Below the pieces are notes generated by a model. It was not told the origin of the DNA. It was given only the letters and a program-made list of their open reading frames with translations, and searched no databases. Source: Sesamum alatum (taxonomy: Eukaryota > Streptophyta > Magnoliopsida > Lamiales > Pedaliaceae). From it: a stretch of 64,000 nt of DNA. The stretch lies in the NCBI GenBank assembly GCA_034509735.1, contig JACGWO010000013.1:9134136-9198135 (forward strand), written 5' to 3'. Made by a program: the position numbers and the translations under genes. Positions within the stretch are counted from its first letter, which is position 1. Each line of letters opens with the position of its first letter. Below, in pieces: positions 1 to 11,270 of the stretch.

Positions 1-612
1 AATTACGACTCAAGCCCAATTTATTCCAAATAATCCATCGAGGCTTGAATCTCCAAGAAGTATAATTTAATTCCATTAAATTAAACCTTCTCCGGAATTA
101 ATTCCAAATTAATTCCCTTTTATTTGGTGTAGTGGGTCTGACTCTTTAGGTTCACCTTTCAGCTAGACTTGGACCTACTTCTTGTTATTTCATAACTAAA
201 GTAGTCCGTTACCATGGGTCTGAGCGCTTTAGGAGATCTCACTGTCATATCCTTTGACAGGGGACATATCCTATCTTTGAAATATACCATTCATTCATAC
301 TCCGACTGCACTGGACAAGGCTTATGATGACATGTTGTATAACCGGTCAAATTTCACCAGATCCAAGATACAGCCTTAGTATGTAGGGGACTGCCGTGAT
401 CCTCAAGTCCGAGGACTAATCCCGTACTATCGGAACCGGGAATACGAGTCATACCGACCAAGCCCGAGTAGCTTCCATATGACGATTCCTGCAAGTCACC
501 TCACTTGGCCGCTCCCCAGCAGGCCGACCCACTAACACTGCTTAGACGATCCTCATCACCGGTCGATGAAACACGACAGCAGATGCTTAGTGCAAGTCTC
601 AAGGGGATTCTC
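1..612 (-). mobile_element. LTR fragment (copia-type, minus strand), left part
   Basis: This stretch is closely similar to 59392-60258 inside the complete LTR of element E, including AT-rich blocks and the 'gactctttaggttcacc' and 'cctcaagtccgaggac' motifs shared by most LTRs here. It is cut by the window start. At 612 it is interrupted by a solo LTR and resumes at 2844. No gene lies in it; open frames here are chance frames in LTR DNA. Confidence 0.8.
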
Positions 613-2843
613 TGAAGGACAAGCGGATCCGCCCGGGAGCGCGAGCGGAAGCGAGAAAGCGTGGAATAAGTGCGTAAATATAAATCACATTCAAAATACG
701 CGAATCCCAAGGGGTGTACCCTTGGGTGCTCAACCGGGCGTTCGATGTAGGATGTGTAAATATTAAAACATATATTTAAACACATAGGGCATAGATATAT
801 AAATGGAATCAATCAAAGCGTAATAAACCGTTACCTTTGATTGTTTAGCGTATGCTCCCGGCTACTAGCGTTGTTCCTTCTCCGGAATGCTCACCGAAAT
901 CCAAACGTATGGATTCTCCAAAGGTGATCCACACCACACCGGAAGAAACACACGTTCTTCTTGCTAGAAAAGAACGGGTTTAGGAAGGAATCGGTTTAAG
1001 AGAAGAACACTATGAATTAGTGTTCTCTTAAACTTACTTTGTTCTTCTTCTTGATTCAAAATCAAGTGAAGAACACAAGTGTAAGAGAGGGAGGGAGCAC
1101 GAAATTTTGAGAGAGAGGAGAGGATTTTTGTCTTCTCTTTTTCCTAGAAAAAGATGAATAATGAATCACTTATGCTAGGTGTTGTATATTCTAATATATA
1201 TACATAATTAATGTGATTATTGGAATGTGTCTAGGTTCATCCAAGGATGTCTAGATTCATTCCAATCAATCACCATCAATTCTTCAATCAAGCCTACCAA
1301 AATTTATGGTATGATCAAATTATACCAAAAGGGAAGAGCTTGATTGGAGTTGATTTGTCTCTTTCCAAAAGAGACAAGTCAACATACCACCTAGCATGAA
1401 ACATGGCTGATTTTGCTTCCTCCAAGGGAGCATGTCGGCTATGTTTAATTAAGGGAAGAAGTCCAACTTCTTCCTATTCCAAATTAGGAATTATTTCTCC
1501 TCTCGGGTATAATTTAACGGACCGGGTTTTTATCGTAATCCAATTACGACGAACCCAATATTAAATCCAATTTAATGTCCACTTAAATTATTCCCGTTGA
1601 TCTTTTAATCCAATTAAAAGATCCAACGTCTCAACATCTCAACTTTCCATATTTAATCAAAAATCCAATTTACCGATTAAATGAAAGCCCGATACAATAT
1701 CGGCCCGTCCATCCAATGGACTTTCCCTTAAGTAATCCAATTACTTATTTTATCCTTCGAGATTGACTACAAGTCGATCTCTCAACCTCCTCGGTGATTT
1801 GTGTGTGACCCTTTAGGTTCACCCTCAGCTAGACTTGGGCCGTGTCCCACAAGGGCCCGTTACCATGGGTGGCCGTCTAGCAACGGTCCATGGCACTAGA
1901 GACTAGGTGAATTGGCGTGAACATTTAGGCGCCGATTCCGTACGGGTACGACCCTTCCGTCTACCGTCTCCCGGCCTTAGTCTAGGGTATGGAATTGGGC
2001 GTCGGTTCCCATCCTTGACTAGGCATCTATGCTTAATACTCGAGACTACGTATGCTTCATTGCACCGACACAGGAAACCATTCCCTGTTCGACCAACCAC
2101 TGTGGCCACAGCTTCAAACAGCATGTACGTGTCTCCGAGTGCATAGGAGATACCTCTGTCATATACTGACAGGGGACGGATCCTCTTCTTGGAATCCACC
2201 GTCCTCGCTACACATTCTGACTGCACTGGACAAGGCTTATAATGATCATCTTACAGAATGATCACCTCTCGCCAGATCCAAGATACAGCCGTCCTGTGCA
2301 CGTGACTGCCATGATTCCTCAAGTCTGAGGATTACTCCCGTACTATCGGAACCGGGGAAAACCAATCATACCGACCAAGCCTCCAAGGCTTCCATATGAT
2401 GATCCCCGCGAGTCAGTCCAGTCGGCTCGACCCCAGTCGACCAACCCATCAAGACCGTGTAGGCGTCCCACGCCTGTCGCCGATGAAACACGGGACTCAT
2501 CCAATGAACACGACTCTTGATGCAAGTCTCAATAGGACTCTCGATGCCCTGTCTCGAGGTCCTCGACTTGGAACGTTTCAGACCCATCTCTTAATCAGTT
2601 GGTTTCATGACCATCATCCAATGCGTGGCCCAACTGCACGAGTTGTTATCCATGGTCTGTGGGCTTTGTTGCGATATAAGTTAAACACCGGTTTAACAAA
2701 TGTAAGATGAGCGCAACAAAGAAGGTACCATTGGTGACGAACACTCATCTTATTCATCACATAATAATATTACATTCACATCAAGTTGTCGGATAGGTTA
2801 CAAATTGCCAAACCTATTGGCTTTCTGGTCACCTATTCCAACA
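613..2843 (-). mobile_element. Solo LTR, minus strand, TSD TTCTC
   Basis: The sequence begins TGAAGGACAAGCGG and ends CACCTATTCCAACA, the complement of a TGTTGGAATAGGTG...CTTCA LTR. TTCTC at 608-612 is repeated at 2844-2848, and the flanks rejoin to the uninterrupted form seen at 60263-60280. No internal sequence remains, so this is a 2.2-kb solo LTR left by LTR-LTR recombination. Positions 613-2530 recur inverted at 5250-7162. Confidence 0.9.
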
Positions 2844-3117
2844 TTCTCGATGCCCTGTCTCGAGATTCCTTTGACTTGGAGTATTTCAGATCGATTCGGC
2901 GAAACTGATTTCATGAACCTACCTCCAAGCGTAGTTTCAATTTCCCGAAATGTTAATTCAGTCTGTGGGCGTTTGTTGTGACAAGCAGTAAGTACAACAA
3001 ACTCATGCCTATGAATCGTTACTACATTCATTAACATCATATTACTTGTTCACAGATTGACGAATGGTTCTCAGAACAGCCAATACCATTGACTTTCTGG
3101 TCACCTATTCTAACAAT
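2844..3117 (-). mobile_element. LTR fragment, right part (continues 1-612)
   Basis: Continues the interrupted LTR after the TTCTC duplication and ends at the canonical terminus CTATTCTAACA, identical in form to the end of the LTR at 60549. The next bases are not the complement of a polypurine tract, so the adjoining internal region has been deleted. Confidence 0.8.
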
Positions 3118-3225
3118 TCATACCTTCATGTAATCTAACATGCCATTAAAAGCCATAAAAGCAAGTAGATCATGCGAAGCACATAGATCTATGCCCCTAA
3201 CATCGAACCGGGCTCTGATACCACT
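3118..3225 (-). mobile_element. Remnant of copia 5' leader with primer-binding site (minus strand)
   Basis: GCTCTGATACCA at 3212-3223 is the complement of the Met-tRNA primer site TGGTATCAGAGC, next to an LTR end at 3226. Only about 108 bases of leader survive between two LTR-type sequences, so nearly the whole internal domain has been lost. The remaining leader resembles the start of leader D at 7163. Confidence 0.8.
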
Positions 3226-4732
3226 TGAAGGACAAGCGGATCCGCCCGGGAGCCCGAGCGGAAGCGAGAGAGCGAGAAAGGGTACATAAATTTAAATCTA
3301 TTTTAAATAAACGAATCCCAAGGGGTGTACCCTTGGGTGCTCAACCGGGCGTTCGATGTAGGATGTGTAAATATTGGAAATGTATATTTAAACACATACG
3401 GCATAGATAAATATTAAATCAACCAAAGCATAATAAAATCATTACCTTTGATTGTTTAACGTATGCTCCCGGCTACTTGCGTTGTTCCTTCTCCGGAATG
3501 CTGAAGAAATCCAAACATATGGATTCTCCAAAGGTGATCCACACCACACCGGAAGAAATGCACGTTCTCCTTGCTAGAAGAAAACGGGTTTAATGAAAAA
3601 ATCGGTTTAAGAGAAGAACACTATGGATTAGTGTACTCTTAAACCTACTTTGTTCTTCTTCTTGATTCAAAATCAAGTGAAGAACACAAGTAGAAGTGGG
3701 GAGGAGAAAACCGAGAGTTAGAGGGAGAGAGGAGATACGAAAATTCCTTCTTCTTTTCCCTAGAAAAAGATGAATATGATTCACTTATGCTTGGTGTTGT
3801 ATATTCTCATATATATACATAATTAATGGATTATTGAAAACAGGTTTACGAATGAATCGGTTTAAGAGAAGAACACTATGGATAAGTGTACTCTTAAACC
3901 TACATTGTTCTTCTTCTTGATTCAAAATCAAGTGAAAAACACTAGTAGAGAGGGGGAGTGAAAAAACCGAGAGTTAGAGAGGGAGAGGAGATCCGATTTT
4001 CTCTTCTTCTTTTTCCTATAAAAAGATGAATAATGAATCACTTTTGCTTGGTGTTGTATATTCTAATATATATACATAATTACTGTGATTATTGGAATGT
4101 GTCTAGGTTCATCCAAGGATGTCTAGATCATTCCAATCAATCACCATCAATTCTTCAATCAAGCCTACCAAAATTTATGGTATGATCAAATCATACCAAA
4201 AGGGAACAGCTTGATTGGAGTTGATTTGTCTCTTTTTAAAAAGAGATAAGTCAACATACCACCTAGCAGGAAACATGGCTGATTTTGCTTCCTCCAAGGG
4301 AGCATGTTGGCCATATTTAAATAACGGAAGAAGTCCAACTTCTTCCTATTCCATAGGAATTATTTCTCCTCTCAGGTCAAATTTAACGGACCGGGTTTTA
4401 TCGTAATCCAATTATGACGAACCCAACATTAAATATAATTTATTGTCCATTTAAATTATTCTCATTGATCTTTTAATCCAATTAAAAGATCCAACGGCTC
4501 AACGTCTCAACTTTCCATATTTAATCGAAAATCCAATTTACTGATTAAATGAAAGCCCGATACAATATCGGCCCGTCCATCCAATGGACTTTCCCTTAAG
4601 TAATTCAATTACTTATTTATCCTTTGAGATTGACTCCAAGTCGATCTCTCAACCTCCTCGGTGATTTGTGTGTGACCCTTTAGGTTCACCCTCAGCTAGA
4701 CTTGGGCTCGTGTTCCACAAGGGCCCGTTACC
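3226..4732 (-). mobile_element. 5' LTR (minus strand), truncated
   Basis: Starts TGAAGGACAAGCGGATCC next to the primer site, so it is the 5' LTR of the deleted minus-strand element. It is related to 613-2843 and carries an internal duplication at 3580-4091. It stops at 'gggcccgttacc', where another LTR end begins at 4733. Its continuation ('atgggtggcc...') was not found elsewhere in the window. Confidence 0.75.
3580..4091. repeat. 256-bp tandem duplication inside an LTR
   Basis: The block beginning 'gaaaacgggttta' at 3580 restarts as 'gaaaacaggttta' at 3836. Both contain the 'tcggtttaagagaagaacactatgg' block, the CT-rich run and the 'atatatacataatta' block. The copies differ by several substitutions and small indels, so they look like an exchange between diverged LTRs or an old duplication. 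Confidence 0.8.
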
Positions 4733-5242
4733 TGAAGGACAAGCGGATCCGCCCGGGAGCGCGAGCGGAAACGAGAAAGGCGAGAAATTGCGTAAATTTA
4801 AATCAAATTCAAAATACGCGAATCCCAAGGGGTGTACCCTTGGGTGCTCAACCGGGCGTTCGATGTAGGATGTGTAAATATTAAAACATATATTTAAACA
4901 CATAGGGCATAGATATACAAAAGAAATCAATCAAAGCGTAATAAACCGTTACCTTTGATTGTATAGCGTATGCTCCCGGCTACTAGCGTTGTTCCTTCTC
5001 CGGAATGCTCACGAAATCTAAACGTATGGATTCTCCAAAGATGATCCACACCACACCGGAAGAAACACACGTTCTTCTTGCTAGAAAAGAATGGGTTTAG
5101 GAAGGAATCGGTTTAAGAGAAGAACACTATGAATTAGTGTTCTCTTAAACTTACTTTGTTCTTCTTCTTGATTCAAAATCAAGTGAAGAACACAAGTGTA
5201 AGAGAGGGAGGGAGCACGAAATTTTGAGAGAGAGGAGAGGAT
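4733..5242 (-). mobile_element. LTR 3'-end fragment, inverted arm of a foldback
   Basis: Starts with the same TGAAGGACAAGCGG terminus as the LTRs at 613 and 3226 and runs about 510 bases before switching at 'gaggatttttttt' into an LTR segment of opposite orientation. Its inverted counterpart is about 6653-7162. TTACC precedes the terminus, but no matching duplication was found. Confidence 0.75.
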
Positions 5243-7162
5243 TTTTTTTGAGACTTGCGTCAAGAGTCGTGTTCATTGGATGAGTGCCGTGTTTCATCGG
5301 CGACAGGCGTGGGACGCCTACACGATCTTGATGGGTTGGTCGACTGGGGTCGAGCCGACTGGACTGACTCGCGGGGATCATCATATGGAAGCCTTAGAGG
5401 CTTGGTCGATATGATTGGATTCCCCGGTTCCGATAGTACGGGAGTAATCCTCAGACTTGAGGAATCATGGCAGTCACGTGCACAGGACGGCTGTATCTTG
5501 GATCTGGCGAGAGGTGATCATTCTGTAAGATGATCATTATAAGCCTTGTCCAGTGCAGTCAGAATATGTAGCGAGGACGGTGGATTCCAAGAAGAGGATC
5601 CGTCCCCGGTCAGTATGTGACAGAGGTATCTCCTATGCACTCGGAGACACGTTCATGCTGTTTGAAGCTGTGGCCACAGTGGTTGGTCGAACAGGGAATG
5701 GTTTCCTGTGTCGACACAATGAAGCATACGTGGTCTCGAGTATTAAGCATAGATGCCTAGTCAAGGATGGGAACCGACGCCCAATTCCATACCCTAGACT
5801 AAGGCCGGGAGACGGTAGACGGAAGGATCGTACACGTACGGAATCGGCGCCTAAATGTTCACGCCAATTCACCTAGTCTCTAGTGCCATGGACCGTTGCT
5901 AGACGGCCACCCATGGTAATGGGCCCTTTTGGGACACGGGCCCAAGTCTAGCTGAGGGTGAACCTAAAGGGTCACACACAAATCACCGAGGAGGTTGAGA
6001 GATCGACTTGTAGTCAATCTCGAAGGATAAAATAAGTAATTGGATTACTTAAGGGAAAGTCCATTGGATGGACGGGCCGATATTGTATCGGGCTTTCATT
6101 TAATCGGCAAATTGGATTTTCGATTAAATATGGAAAGTTGCGATGTTGAGATGTTGGATCTTTTAATTGGATTAAAAGATCAACGGGAATAATTTAAGTG
6201 GACATTAAATTGGATTTAATATTGGGTTCGTCGTAATTGGATTACGATAAAATCCGGTCCGTTAAATTATACCCGAGAGGAGAAATAATTCCTAATTTGG
6301 AATAGGAAGAAGTTGGACTTCTTCCCTTAATTAAACATGGCCGACATGCTCCCTTGGAGGAAGCAAAATCAGCCATGTTGCATGCTAGGTGGTATGTTGA
6401 CTTGTCTCTTTTGGAAAGAGACAAATCAACTCCAATCAAGCTCTTCCCTTTTGGTATGATTTGATCATACCATAAATTTTGGTAGGCTTGATTGAAGAAT
6501 TGATGGTGATTGATTGGAATGAATCTAGACATCCTTGGATGAACCTAGACACATTCCAATAATCACATTAATTATGTATATATATTAGAATATACAACAC
6601 CAAATAAGTGATTCATTATTCATCTTTTTCTAGGAAAAAGAGAAGACAAAAATCCCTCTCCTCTCTCTCAAATTTCGTGCTCTCTCCTTCTCTCACACTT
6701 GTGTTCTTCACTTGATTTTGAATCAAGAAGAAGAACAAAGTAAGTTTAAAGAACACTAATTTATAGTGTTCTTCTCTTAAACCGATTCCTTCTAAACCCG
6801 TTCTTTTCTAGCAAGAAGAACGTGTGTTTCTTTCGGTGTAGTGTGGATCACCTTTGGAGAATCCATACGTTTGGATTTCGTGAGCATTCCGGAGAAGGAA
6901 CAACACAAGTAGCCGGGAGCATACGCTAAACAATCAAAGGTAACAGTTTATTACTCTTTGATTGATTTCATTTATATATCTATGCCCTATGTGCTTAAAT
7001 ATATGTTTTAATATTTACACATCCTACATCGAACGCCCGGTTGAGCACCCAAGGGTACACCCCTTGGGATTCGCGTATTTTGAATTTGATTTAAATTTAC
7101 GCACTATTTTCGCGCTTCCTCGCTTCCGCTCGCGCTCCCCGGGCGGATCCGCTTGTCCTTCA
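5243..7162 (+). mobile_element. 5' LTR of element D, lacking its first part
   Basis: Inverted copy of 613-2530, ending GGATCCGCTTGTCCTTCA directly before a primer site, so it is a 5' LTR. The first few hundred bases expected after TGTTAGAATA are missing and replaced by the opposite-strand fragment 4733-5242. The 107-codon frame at 5553-5876 has a twin at 1903-2226 only because both are copies of the same LTR. Confidence 0.8.
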
Positions 7163-7164
7163 AG

Positions 7165-7176
7165 TGGTATCAGAGC
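7165..7176 (+). other. Primer-binding site, element D
   Basis: TGGTATCAGAGC lies two bases after the LTR end. This is the usual plant copia primer site for initiator Met-tRNA and fixes the LTR/leader boundary and strand. Confidence 0.9.
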
Positions 7177-8024
7177 CCGGTTCGATGTAAGGGGCATAGA
7201 TCTATGTGTTTGGCATGATCTACTTGCTTTTAATGGTTTTATTGGCATGGTTTTATAGATCTATGTGCGCAGTCGGCCGCTGCCAGCGCGCGGCACAGAG
7301 CGCGCGCGCACGCTGCCCTGTGCGCGCGGGCGGCCGGCCAGCACATCGGCTGGGCCGTTTTGTGCCGTTTTTCGACTTTTTCCGGAAAATTCGGTTTTCT
7401 GTATCTTCTGCACAATATTCTGAAAATATGTTAATTTTGCATTTTTGATTTTGGGATAATTGGATTATTCCTTGAATTAAATTTTCTTAATTAATTTGGG
7501 TTTAATACATGCATTTGATACATTGTGTAAAATGTCCATTAAATTTGAAATTTGAATTTTGCATATTATTTATATGTTTATGCTTTGTGATGTTGGACAT
7601 CACTTGGATATTTGGAATATCCATTGGTTTTATTGCATGATTATTTGGAGTAATTATGTTATATGAGAGTTGATGGAATCAACATGGGATGATCACAAAG
7701 CCCTAGACCTTGTGTATGGATGAATGAATGTTTATTTATTTTCTGTTGGGTGGGGCCTGCGTGCCTCTTGCTTTTGGGACTATCATCTCCCGTATTTTCA
7801 GCCTCATGATGTTAAGGCTTGTTTTCTTTATTACCAATGTATTACTTTCAATTGTAATGAGGGTAGATAGGATTTGTGAGGCTTTTATATTTTAACAAGC
7901 ATATGGAGTCGGAGACCCCAAGGAGGAGCATCAAGGCGTGAAACAAGAGCACTACAAGGCCCATTGGAATGACAATGGGTATATTACTATTGTAATAATT
8001 TAGGACCATCCTAGACAGACCATA

Positions 8025-8048
8025 GACTCACTGCGGGCTCAGTGGGTC
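8025..8048 (+). other. Conserved leader hairpin (copy D)
   Basis: Arms GACTCACTG and CAGTGGGTC pair over nine positions with one T.G wobble around the loop CGGGCT. The homologous stems in A (18609-18632) and C (43140-43163) keep the loop exactly and change paired bases compatibly. Confidence 0.65.
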
Positions 8049-8315
8049 GCATAGGTTGGGCTTGTGATCATCCTAAACAGTGGTATGCTATGTTTTATGC
8101 ATGCGGCGTATTTATTTATCGCTTTAAATATTGGATATTTATGCATGCTAAAACACAATAATGTGATGAGGTCTCGGTCATACACAAACTCTCATTTGGT
8201 TGGACCAAATTAAATATTAGGCCCAGAACGGACTTGGATCAAAATGGTATTTTGGTCTGTCCGAGCCTTCCATCCACAGCAATGTGGTGAGGAAGCTACC
8301 ACTACCCAAGTGTGG

Positions 8316-8412
8316 TCTCACGAGTCGTGGCACACTTGGACTAGGGGAAAACTGCACCATTGTTGTGAACAAAAAGACTGCACTCGCTGTTTCCCTGTCT
8401 CACGAGTCGTGG
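8316..8412 (+). repeat. Duplicated quasi-palindromic motif in leader D
   Basis: TCTCACGAGTCGTGG occurs at 8316-8330 and 8398-8412. Its core CACGA-G-TCGTG is symmetrical around one base. Leaders A and C have the same pair at similar spacing, and E shows one copy before the window ends. Function unknown. Confidence 0.7.
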
Positions 8413-8676
8413 GGGGCGACAGTTTGAGGCATGATTTGGTTGATGGGTCGGACCTAACACTGAGTAACATGGTTCGCTTGGAGCCCTCGGAACCATGCGA
8501 ATAGGTGAGGCAAAATATCTTGGGAATCTCATTGGATGAGAATGATATTGGATATCTCCCACAAGGTCTTCTTCATGTGAATCATAAAAGCGGGGCATGG
8601 GGATTACACTTGTGGATTCCAAGCCCACTAGGAAATGGTTTCCCAAAACTCCGCTTGAGAGTGGCGGACTTTCGTA

Positions 8677-8685
8677 TAAATAGTG
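8677..8685 (+). promoter_or_regulatory. TATA-like box upstream of gag (copy D)
   Basis: TATAAATAG lies 96 bases before the gag ATG at 8781. Copy A keeps it at 19292-19300; C has TAGAAATAG at the homologous place. It may be an internal promoter or only a conserved leader motif. Confidence 0.35.
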
Positions 8686-8780
8686 AGAGGGTTAAAGACT
8701 AAAAGACCAAGTCTTCAACTTGAACAATAATATTACCATCATCTGCTAATTTCTGCTTTACTTTTTTTAATAATGTAGAT

Positions 8781-9511
8781 ATGTCTAAGAACCCGTTAAC
8801 CATGATTCTTGAGACTAACAAATTCAACGGAACGAACTACTCGGACTGGCTGAGAAACCTGAGGATTGTCCTCGGTTTGGAGAACCAAGGCTACGTCTTG
8901 GACGAGCCGCCACCGAGCGACTTACCGGAGGGGTCCACGCCTGAAGAACGTTTGACGTTCGAGAAATGGCATGAGGACAACCGGAAAGTACGTAGTATCA
9001 TACTGGCTTCAATGTCTAACGACATCCAGAAGTAGAATGAGAGGCTGGACAACGTATCCGCCATAATGCTCCGCATGAACGAGGTTTATGCAGTTCCGGA
9101 TAGGCATATTAGATATGCTGCCACAAAAGCATTCTTTGGCACCAAGCTCGCTGAAGGAGCGTCTGTACAGAGTCATGGGGTCAAGATGCTCTCCCTAGTG
9201 GAGAAACTCGAGGACCTTAAAGTTGGGCTTAACAATGACATGTACATTGACATGATCCTCCAGTCGCTTCCTCCATCCTATGACCTGTTTGTTGTAAACT
9301 ACAACATGAATGGACTTGAGAAGTCTATTCATGAGTTGATCAACATGCTGGTCCAATACGAGGCAATGACCCACAAGTCGGCGCCGGCGGTATTGATAGG
9401 AGGGGCTTCGACCTCCAAGGCGAATGGCAAGAGGGCCAGACGCTGGAAGAGGAAGAAGGGCAAAGGGAAGACGGTTGTGGCCCCTACTCACGCTCCGGGC
9501 GTCCCTGTTGC
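8781..9511 (+). pseudogene. gag: Truncated Ty1/copia gag, element D
   Basis: Encodes the N-terminal part of a copia Gag capsid protein, which would package element RNA in cytoplasmic particles. The start is the ATG of MSKNPLTMILETNKFNGTNY, shared with the gag starts of A (19403) and C (43926) and followed by the family's 'DWLRNLRIVL' block. An in-frame TAG at 9033-9035 replaces the CAG (Gln) present in A and C. The frame then continues through the capsid region to a lysine/arginine-rich linker and breaks off at 9511, where a tandem-repeat block begins. The CCHC zinc knuckle and all of pol are missing, so this copy cannot encode particles or enzymes. The alternative, a working truncated Gag, is unlikely given the stop codon. 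Confidence 0.85.
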
Positions 9512-9512
9512 T

Positions 9513-10598
9513 TAATACTCAACACAATCGTAGAAAACATCTTGTGTTTTCACTCCTTATCATGGAATGATATATGACACTTTTTTGTCTATAAATATAT
9601 TCGTATTGACTTAAATAATAAATATTAAAGCCAGTCTTCGATTATACGACTAGGACACCATCTTGTTCAACATAAAATGCACTAGGACTACATCTAGAAC
9701 ACATTTTTGAGCCATGAACTCAGCTTTGTACCTTTGCGCAACGACAAACTCCTTTAAAAAAGTTTAGACACCAATGCACTTTTATCTTTGCCATATCAAG
9801 GACTTGGAGAACCTTCATAATCAATCGTACGTCCGAATACATGCCTAATACTCAACACAATTGTAGGAAACACCTTGTGCTTTATGTCCTTATCATTGAC
9901 TGATAAATAATTCATTTTGGGCAATAAATATATTCGTATTGACTATAATAATCAATATTAAAGCCACTCTTCGATTATATAACTTGAACTCCATCTTATT
10001 CCACATAAAAGTGCACTAGGACTACATCTAAAACACTCTTTCGAGCCAGGACTCAGCTTTGTACCTTTGCGCAACCACAAACTCCTTTAAACAAGTTTAG
10101 ACACTAATGCACTTTTATCTTTGCCATGTCGAGGACTTAGAGAATCTTCGTAATCAATCGTACGTCCGGATACATGCCTAATACTCAACACAATTGTAGG
10201 AAACACCTTGTGCTTTCAGTCCTTATCATTGACTGATAAATAACTCATTTCTGGTAATAACTATATTCGTATTGACTAAAATAATCAATATTAAAGCCAC
10301 TCTAAGATTATATGACAAGAACTCCATCTTATTCAACATAAAAATGCACTAGGACTACATCTAAAACACTCTTTTCGAGCCAGGACTCAGCTTTGTACCT
10401 TTGCGCAACCACAAACTCCTTTAAACAAGTTTAGACACTAATGCACTTTTATCTTTGCCATGTCGAGGACTTAGAGAATCTTCGTAATCAATCGTACGTC
10501 CGGATACATGCCTAACACTCAACACAATCGTAGGATACACATTGTGCTTTCAGTCCTTATCATTGACTAATAGATAACTCATTTTGTGTTGAGTATTA
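9513..10598. repeat. 333-bp tandem repeat, 3.2 copies, with inverted ends
   Basis: Units start with TAATACTCAACACAA (or close variants) at 9513, 9846, 10179 and 10513; the last is partial. Spacings are 333, 333 and 334. Each unit carries 'caatcgtacgtccg', 'tatattcgtattgac' and 'tttgtacctttgcgcaac'. The right end has TGTGTTGAGTATTA at 10585-10598, the exact inverse of the first 14 bases at 9513. No reading frame spans it. It replaces the rest of gag in element D. Confidence 0.85.
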
Positions 10599-11270
10599 GG
10601 CATCTATCCGGATGTAGCAATGATGTGGCTCCATGTAAGCAATGATGTGTGCTTGCCATGATGGTTAGGTGGTCCACATATTGTGCTAACATGGTTGGAG
10701 GTTGAGCACAAGTTGTGCATTAGTGTGTAGGTGGTTTTGGAAACTACCTACAACTACACAACTACATACATACTCTTCTTACTCTCTCTTGCACACAAGC
10801 CACGAAATTTTCTCATTTTTTTCCTCCATTTTTGATTTCTCTTTGAATTGGATTCAAGATGAGCACATGAGAAATACGTATACACTAATCAATAGTGTAA
10901 TACGTTTTTGTTTCTTCCTTGATCTAGCTTCTACCTAGCAGTAGATCTCGATTTGATTCCATAAGTGTGGTGTGGACAAATTAGAGGGGTTCTAAGTTGA
11001 ATCCTAAGGTGAACGGAAAAGGAAAGAAAAGAGATTGAAAGCTTGTTGTCGTTCTACATGTAAAACGAAAAGGTAATGTTACTATTTCAATTATTGTACC
11101 TTTTTGTTTCCTCCTCTAGCCACATGTTTCAACCATTTTTTCTATATATTTTAATGCTTTTGAATACACCCAACGCCCAGGAATTCAAAGGGAACACCCC
11201 TTTGAAATCGTTTTAAATTTCTGTTTATTTTACGCTTCCGCCGTGTTCCCAGGTCGTACCGATTCTTCCA
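10599..11270 (+). mobile_element. LTR 3'-end fragment, related to solo LTR 46611-48812
   Basis: From 'gcaatgatgtggctccatgtaagc' onward it matches the last 670 bases of the solo LTR at 46611-48812 ('ggtggtccacatattgtgctaacatgg', 'gccacgaaaatttc'). It ends GTACCGATTCTTCCA. It is not the partner of D's 5' LTR, which has a different terminus (GTCCTTCA), so D and this fragment were brought together by rearrangement. Confidence 0.75.

Larger units (their letters stand above)
7163..8780 (+). mobile_element. Non-coding 5' leader of element D
   Basis: A 1.6-kb leader between primer site and gag, without a convincing gene. In order it has a short GC-rich island (about 7263-7350, with GCACAG at 7293 able to pair with CTGTGC at 7318), an AT-rich stretch, a pyrimidine-rich stretch, a conserved hairpin (8025-8048), two copies of TCTCACGAGTCGTGG (8316-8330, 8398-8412) and a TATAAATAG box (8677-8685). 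Leaders A and C have the same order. Confidence 0.8.

Noticed and set aside
1903..2226. 107-codon frame repeated at 5553-5876
   Set aside because: Both lie in copies of the same LTR in inverted orientation; they match because the DNA matches. No protein family is recognisable and the frame is not kept in other LTRs.
8505..8702. A roughly 60-codon frame in the leader with relatives in A (19112-19300), C (43648-43830) and E (63719-63928)
   Set aside because: It looked like a conserved upstream gene, but differences between D and A are mostly amino-acid-changing, C has a one-base shift in the middle and the E frame starts differently. The conservation is better explained by a shared non-coding leader.
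9513..10598. Possible CRISPR-like array
   Set aside because: Units are 333 bp with no short constant repeat alternating with variable spacers; this is a eukaryotic tandem repeat.
10599..11270. 3' LTR of element D
   Set aside because: Its end (GTACCGATTCTTCCA) and body belong to the 46611-48812 family, while D's 5' LTR ends CCGCTTGTCCTTCA. They are not a pair.
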